60,744 nt of DNA from Candidatus Marithrix sp. Canyon 246 (GTDB lineage Bacteria > Pseudomonadota > Gammaproteobacteria > Beggiatoales > Beggiatoaceae), in contig NZ_MCBX01000014.1 of assembly GCF_001723685.1 (NCBI RefSeq), positions 1 to 60,744 on the forward strand, given 5' to 3'. A program made the position numbers and the translations under genes. The stretch's first letter is position 1; the number at the start of each line of letters is the position of its first letter. The notes under the pieces are model-generated. The model was not told the origin of the DNA. It was given only the letters and a program-made list of their open reading frames with translations, and made no database searches. Positions 56,634 through 60,744 of this stretch are shown piece after piece.

Positions 56634-57656
56634 ATGAAATTACAAGCATCTCAACTACATAATCACCTAAAGCAGCAAAAACTGGCTCCAATTTATTTAT
56701 TAACTGGTGATGAGGCTTTGCAAATGATGGAATCTGTGGATTTAATCAGAAACTGCGCACGTCAGCAAGACTTTAGTGAGCGTGTAATTTTGACGCTAGA
56801 AACTGGATTTGATTGGAGCAGTCTTGATCAAGAGGCTAATAGTTTTTCTTTATTTGCAAATAAACGCTTATTAGAATTGCGTTTGGCTAATAAATCACCG
56901 GGCAAAGATGGTGGTGCAGCCTTAGTTGCTTATACTAAACAATTACCTGCCGATACTGTGTTATTAATTACTGCTGATAAATTAGACGCTAGTCAACAAA
57001 AAACTAAATGGTTTAAAAGTATAGAACAATCTGGAGTTGTAATACAAATATGGCCATTAAATGCGCTTGAATTACCTAGATGGATAGCGGCGCGTATGAA
57101 TAAGTATGGTTTAAAACCTGATTCTGAAGTAATGAATATAATTGCAGAACGTTCAGAGGGACATTTATTAGCTTGTTCCCAAGAAATTGAAAAGTTACAT
57201 TTGTTATATGGTTCTGGTCAAATTACTATAGCACAAGTAACTGAAGCAGTGGCAGATACAGCGCGTTTTCAGATATTTGATTGGGTAGATACGATGTTAG
57301 CTGGAAAAGTAAAACGTGGAATTCACCAATTAAAACATTTAGAACAAGAAGGTGTAGCAGAAATTTTAGTAGCATGGGCATTAAATAGAGAAATACGTAA
57401 TTTATGTTACATAACAGCAGCCATACAAAACCGACAATCACAGGAACAAGTATTTAAGACATACCGAATTTGGAGTAACCGCAAAAGCAGTGTAAGTAAC
57501 GCAATAAGACGGCACCCCCAAGCTAAAACATGGCAAGCTTTTTTGAAAGAAACAGTAGAAATTGATGCTATAATTAAAGGCGTGAAAAAAGGTAATTCTT
57601 GGGATGCTTTGCAACAATTAAGCTTGAAGGTTGCTGGGGTTAAATTGTTTAAATAA
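56634..57656 (+). CDS. holA: DNA polymerase III subunit delta
   Basis: Clamp-loader subunit that opens the beta ring. It has 340 residues with the delta layout: MKLQASQLHNHL, LAPIYLLTGDEALQMMES, the ATPase-like domain II (LPRWIAARMNKYGL) and the C-terminal oligomerisation domain (FQIFDWVDTMLAGKVKRGI). The ATG comes 13 bp after the duplicated ATPase tail, so its original upstream neighbour is lost. Confidence 0.95.
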   Translation: MKLQASQLHNHLKQQKLAPIYLLTGDEALQMMESVDLIRNCARQQDFSERVILTLETGFDWSSLDQEANSFSLFANKRLLELRLANKSPGKDGGAALVAYTKQLPADTVLLITADKLDASQQKTKWFKSIEQSGVVIQIWPLNALELPRWIAARMNKYGLKPDSEVMNIIAERSEGHLLACSQEIEKLHLLYGSGQITIAQVTEAVADTARFQIFDWVDTMLAGKVKRGIHQLKHLEQEGVAEILVAWALNREIRNLCYITAAIQNRQSQEQVFKTYRIWSNRKSSVSNAIRRHPQAKTWQAFLKETVEIDAIIKGVKKGNSWDALQQLSLKVAGVKLFK

Positions 57657-57660
57657 AGGC

Positions 57661-57693
57661 AAACCTGACAGGTTTTTAAAACCTGTCAGGTTT
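57661..57693. repeat. ACCTGACAGGT palindrome, copy 3 (forms the comEC end)
   Basis: Identical to copy 1. On the minus strand it encodes the last residues of ComEC, KPDRF, and its central TTT TAA supplies the stop codon. Between the holA stop (57656) and comEC, it may also act as terminator for both convergent genes. Confidence 0.9.
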
Positions 57694-59793
57694 AGTTGCA
57701 GAAATACCATCATTTAACACCCTCAGACTAATAGCCCCCTTATCTACAGTCTGCCATATCCTAACATTACGCTGACGATATCTTTCTAAAATCTTGGGTT
57801 TTGGATGTCCAAATCTATTTCTATAACCACTAGAAAATAACGCTATTTTAGGATTTACTGCATTTAAAAATGCTTCTGTTGAGGAGGTTTTGCTACCATG
57901 ATGTGGCACTATTAGTATGTCTGATCTTAATTGTTTGTTAGCATGTTTCACTAAATATCTTTCTGATCGTTTTTCAATATCTCCGGGTAATAATATTGTT
58001 CCACCTATCGCGCTCACTTTTAATACGCAACTATGATCATTCTTTTTTTTAGCGGCATAATTGGCTGGTGGATGTAAGATTTGAAAATGTACTCCATCTA
58101 TTTGCCAATTTTGACCCTTTTGACAATTGTTTTTAATTAAAACCTCACTAACTGTTAAGTTTTCTAACACGCTTGCCATTCCACCTATATGATCATTATC
58201 TCCATGACTAATCACTAATTTGTCAATTTTTTTGATGCCTTTGGCGCGTAAAAATGGCACAATTACAGCTTCTCCAGTATTAAAGCCACTACAATATTTT
58301 GGTCCAGTGTCATAAACTAATACAGAATTTTTTGTACGTATTACAGCGGCTAATCCTTGCCCTACATCTAATAAATCCAACCACACTTCACCATGTTTTG
58401 GCTGAGCTGGCGGTATAAGAAATAATGGTAATAACCAAAATATACCAATCCAACGCGCTGGAAAACCACGTGGTAATAGTAAAATCGCAACACCTATCAT
58501 CGCTATTATGACGCTCCATAATGGCGGAGTATGTTGTTGCCAAACAGGAAAATCTGCTAGCCAACTTATAGAAACCCATAAGGCATCAAAAATATTAGCC
58601 GCTAATTCTAATAACAAAGTTCCAAGCGTCGGTGAAACTAAAATTAAAATAGTACCTAATAAAGTCAGCGGCACTATCACAAAACTTACCCAAGGAATTG
58701 CAATAATATTAGCTACTAAACTGGTTAAAGACACATAGCCAAATATTGCCAATACAATCGGAATTAAACCCAAAGTAACTGCCCATTGAGTGCGCCAACT
58801 AGCTAACCCCCAACGACTTAATGCTGATAATCTAGCTTCATTTCTATTACTTAAAGCATATAAAATCACTGCAACTGCTGAAAAAGATAACCAAAATCCG
58901 GCTGATAATACTGATAAGGGATCCCATATTAATACTACAACCAAGGTTAAAACTAAAATACGTGAAATCGCAATATTACGAGCCAATAAAATTGCCAAAG
59001 CGGCAATAGTAAGCATAATTAAAGCGCGTTGAGTTGGTAAAGTAAAACCTGCTAATAGAGCGTAACAAGTAGCAATAAATAAACTTAAAACCACTGCAAA
59101 CAGCGGCGCAGGAATGAATCGAATGAGAAAATTTGGATACAATCTAAATATACGCCGCAGAATCCAAAACAAGATAAAAGTCAGAGCGGCAAGTAAACCA
59201 ACATGCAAACCAGAAATTGCGATTAAATGAGCCGTACCAGTTTTTGCCAAAACTTGCCGCTGCTGCTGACTAATCCATTGTCGTTCCCCCACAGCTAAAC
59301 TAATTAAAATACCCATACTAGGCTGATCACCGATAGCTTGCCGTATTGCATCAATAATCCGATAACGCCAATAATCTATATTATATACAGAAGGCTGACT
59401 TAAAAGTTTAGCCTCAGCTTTTATTGAACCATTGGCGATAATTCCTTTTTGAAGCAAAGACATAGAATAATCACTAACACCGGGATTTCGCATCGCATGA
59501 ACGCGCTTTAAACGCACAGTGAATTGCCATTTTTGCCCCGGTTGCAATGCGGTGGGAGGTTCATTAGACCAACTTAAACTAATATACTTATGCCAATTGT
59601 CTGGAGCAAAAGTAAAACGCCAACTACAAAATTTTTGCTTAGATTCTACTTTTTTAGGAATACCAATAATCGTACCTGTAAGTATGATGGTTTTCCCTTC
59701 AAGATCTTTCGGTAAGCTATGTGAATAAATATTATTCACATGCCATGCAAGCCACAATAAGACTAGAAACAATAATGAGGATTTTAAACGCAT
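57676..59793 (-). CDS. comEC: ComEC/Rec2 DNA-uptake channel protein
   Basis: Inner-membrane channel passing single-stranded DNA in natural transformation. It has 705 residues: an N-terminal periplasmic OB-like domain (about 30-130), a multi-pass Competence domain (about 150-440, HLIAISGLHVGLLAAL) and a C-terminal metallo-beta-lactamase-like domain (LLDVGQGLAAVIR, LVISHGDNDHIGGMASVLEN, PHHGSKTSSTEAFL). The last five residues and stop come from a palindromic repeat, so the native end may have been trimmed. Confidence 0.95.
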   Translation of the reverse strand: MRLKSSLLFLVLLWLAWHVNNIYSHSLPKDLEGKTIILTGTIIGIPKKVESKQKFCSWRFTFAPDNWHKYISLSWSNEPPTALQPGQKWQFTVRLKRVHAMRNPGVSDYSMSLLQKGIIANGSIKAEAKLLSQPSVYNIDYWRYRIIDAIRQAIGDQPSMGILISLAVGERQWISQQQRQVLAKTGTAHLIAISGLHVGLLAALTFILFWILRRIFRLYPNFLIRFIPAPLFAVVLSLFIATCYALLAGFTLPTQRALIMLTIAALAILLARNIAISRILVLTLVVVLIWDPLSVLSAGFWLSFSAVAVILYALSNRNEARLSALSRWGLASWRTQWAVTLGLIPIVLAIFGYVSLTSLVANIIAIPWVSFVIVPLTLLGTILILVSPTLGTLLLELAANIFDALWVSISWLADFPVWQQHTPPLWSVIIAMIGVAILLLPRGFPARWIGIFWLLPLFLIPPAQPKHGEVWLDLLDVGQGLAAVIRTKNSVLVYDTGPKYCSGFNTGEAVIVPFLRAKGIKKIDKLVISHGDNDHIGGMASVLENLTVSEVLIKNNCQKGQNWQIDGVHFQILHPPANYAAKKKNDHSCVLKVSAIGGTILLPGDIEKRSERYLVKHANKQLRSDILIVPHHGSKTSSTEAFLNAVNPKIALFSSGYRNRFGHPKPKILERYRQRNVRIWQTVDKGAISLRVLNDGISATKPDRF

Positions 59794-59969
59794 AAGCCAA
59801 ATTTATTTGTAATACGAATATTTATTCTTTGATCCTTTTTGAAACTAGCAGCGGCATATTCTTGATGTTTTTTTATTTGTTCTTTTGCATTCACAATTGG
59901 CTGTAAGTCTCCAGATTCAAATGCTTCCAATATTTCTTGTTCTTCTTCATCTAGTTTATAGTTAGCCAT
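59784..59969 (-). pseudogene. CopG/BrnA-like antitoxin, C-terminally truncated
   Basis: A 61-residue protein from ATG 59969 (GGAGAG upstream). It matches the family opening YKLDEEEQEILEAFESGDL and the ribbon-helix-helix strand FKKDQRINIRI. In full-length proteins about 30 residues of helix-turn-helix follow (typically ending in LLHKYV); here the frame ends after eight unrelated residues at the comEC start. The DNA-binding fold should be incomplete. No toxin gene is adjacent. Confidence 0.6.
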
Positions 59970-60316
59970 ATTCACTCTCCAATATACTTTTTTGTTGCTT
60001 TACGGCTAGGCATGATAGTTTTCAGAAATATTTCATTCTGCCTTCAGAATTTTATTCTTTTCTTGATTCCAATTATAACGTTTCATAACACTACATTATA
60101 GTACAATGTGTGCCGTTTGTACTATAATATTGATGTTAGTTACAAGTTATATATTCAACTATAACAGGCTGTGTCATATTGTTCAAATATCTCTTGGTTC
60201 GCCCCATTCTATATAGTCAAACCAATATTTTATTGAAATCCAGTGAATGGCCCATATGTTATAGCAAAGGCCATATAGACACTAAGATTTTTTTTTAAAC
60301 CTAAAAAGGAGATATT
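59970..60316. other. Gene-free interval
   Basis: No gene recognised. It holds the promoter region of the minus-strand antitoxin/comEC unit and of the plus-strand gene at 60317. The only clear structure is the inverted repeat at 60095-60128. Confidence 0.5.
60095..60128. promoter_or_regulatory. 12-bp inverted repeat, operator-like
   Basis: ATTATAGTACAA (60095-60106) and TTGTACTATAAT (60117-60128) around a 10-nt centre. Each arm contains a TATAAT-type box, in opposite directions, so the site may overlap divergent promoters. Antitoxins of the truncated type next door bind such sites, but a link is only a guess. Confidence 0.45.
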
Positions 60317-60744
60317 ATGCTGAAAATTCGTAAATTTATTACGGCAATTGCCTTATCAAGTGTATTAGGCAGCAATGTTTTGGCTGGTGAAACAGTTTCT
60401 TCACAAGCCATTTATGATTCCAAGACTAAAATCCTATATTTAGAAGGTATTTTAGTTCCATTCATCAATGAACTAAATTTTGACAGTATCAAATTTAAGA
60501 ATATGTTTGATGGTGAAAAAGTTAGTGGTTATATCTTATATAACCCCAAAACTAGATCGGTCAATATACCTTGCTTCAAAGCTACCACTACTTCTCAATT
60601 TGGTGATGGATTTGAAGGAGATATCATATATTATCAGGATGTAATTATGACATCTCGGCATATAACATCTGCAATGTTTGGTATTGAAGATCTGATTGAA
60701 ACTGATAGCTGTGAAAGTTCAGTAGAACCAACTGAAAAACCAAC
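60317..60744 (+). CDS. Secreted protein, C-terminus outside window
   Basis: ATG 60317 with strong AAGGAGA, open to the window end (142 codons). Signal peptide to about residue 24 (SSVLGSNVLAGET). The mature part is acidic and beta-rich: SKTKILYLEGILVPFINE, FKNMFDGEKVSGYILYN, then a Cys (IPCF) and a Pro/Glu-rich stretch (SVEPTEKPT) where the window ends. No family recognised. Confidence 0.75.
   Translation, partial: MLKIRKFITAIALSSVLGSNVLAGETVSSQAIYDSKTKILYLEGILVPFINELNFDSIKFKNMFDGEKVSGYILYNPKTRSVNIPCFKATTTSQFGDGFEGDIIYYQDVIMTSRHITSAMFGIEDLIETDSCESSVEPTEKP

Noticed and set aside
57226-59728. Small frames opposite holA and comEC
   Set aside because: Shadows of long, well-conserved genes.

Overview
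The window is AT-rich DNA from a Gram-negative bacterium, most likely a gammaproteobacterium of the Beggiatoa/Thiotrichales kind. The evidence for this is hemA-prfA, dapA-bamC, hldE-hldD, murG-murC-ddlB-ftsA-ftsZ-lpxC-dciA-M23-secA-argJ, parC, holA and comEC in gammaproteobacterial form, together with many caspase-like and WD40 proteins, a eukaryote-type Ser/Thr kinase, a group II intron and several dispersed palindromic elements. The taxonomic placement is an inference from gene content, not a database result. I see no tRNA, rRNA or CRISPR array.

Layout. 1-3369: the end of a Lys/Arg/Ala tandem-repeat protein, then hemA-prfA on the minus strand. 3436-9368: a five-gene operon behind a near-consensus promoter. 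It encodes two caspase-like lipoproteins, a pseudo-caspase with a PEGA domain, a WD40 lipoprotein and a TonB-dependent receptor. 9377-14507: DUF3015 and DUF4105 genes, then glyA-ribD and a half-length riboflavin synthase gene. 14508-18578: a gene graveyard bounded by two identical 26-bp direct repeats, holding a broken AAA ATPase/DUF4276 pair, a palindromic insertion, a truncated RhuM gene and an ECF-sigma-like remnant. 18586-25534: a hybrid kinase, a repeat membrane protein, a Cys-rich lipoprotein, a class I lysyl-tRNA synthetase, a Ser/Thr kinase and an M23 protein. 25654-30986: a CBS/coiled-coil pair, then dapA, a small lipoprotein gene split by a group II intron, and bamC, which appears to start at ATT. 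31028-46316: the envelope, division and secretion genes. 46409-50559: decayed caspase/FGE and WD40-caspase genes and a broken zeta-toxin pair. 50658-60744: a VWA protein, parC, an AAA/nuclease ATPase, a four-repeat secreted protein, holA, comEC, a truncated antitoxin and a secreted protein that runs off the end.

How the parts fit together. The operon at 3.4-9.4 kb is the most striking unit. Both catalytic caspase homologues and the WD40 protein carry lipoboxes with non-Asp residues at +2, so they should sit on the periplasmic face of the outer membrane beside the co-transcribed TonB receptor. The third member has lost both catalytic residues, like a regulatory pseudo-protease. A second locus (46.4-49.5 kb) holds fused, decayed versions of the same building blocks. 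Three families of palindromic elements have been captured into coding sequence: one inserts 11 codons into a signal peptide, one supplies the stop of comEC, and one supplies the start of an M23 gene. The group II intron boundaries can be placed because joining the exons restores a small lipoprotein reading frame.
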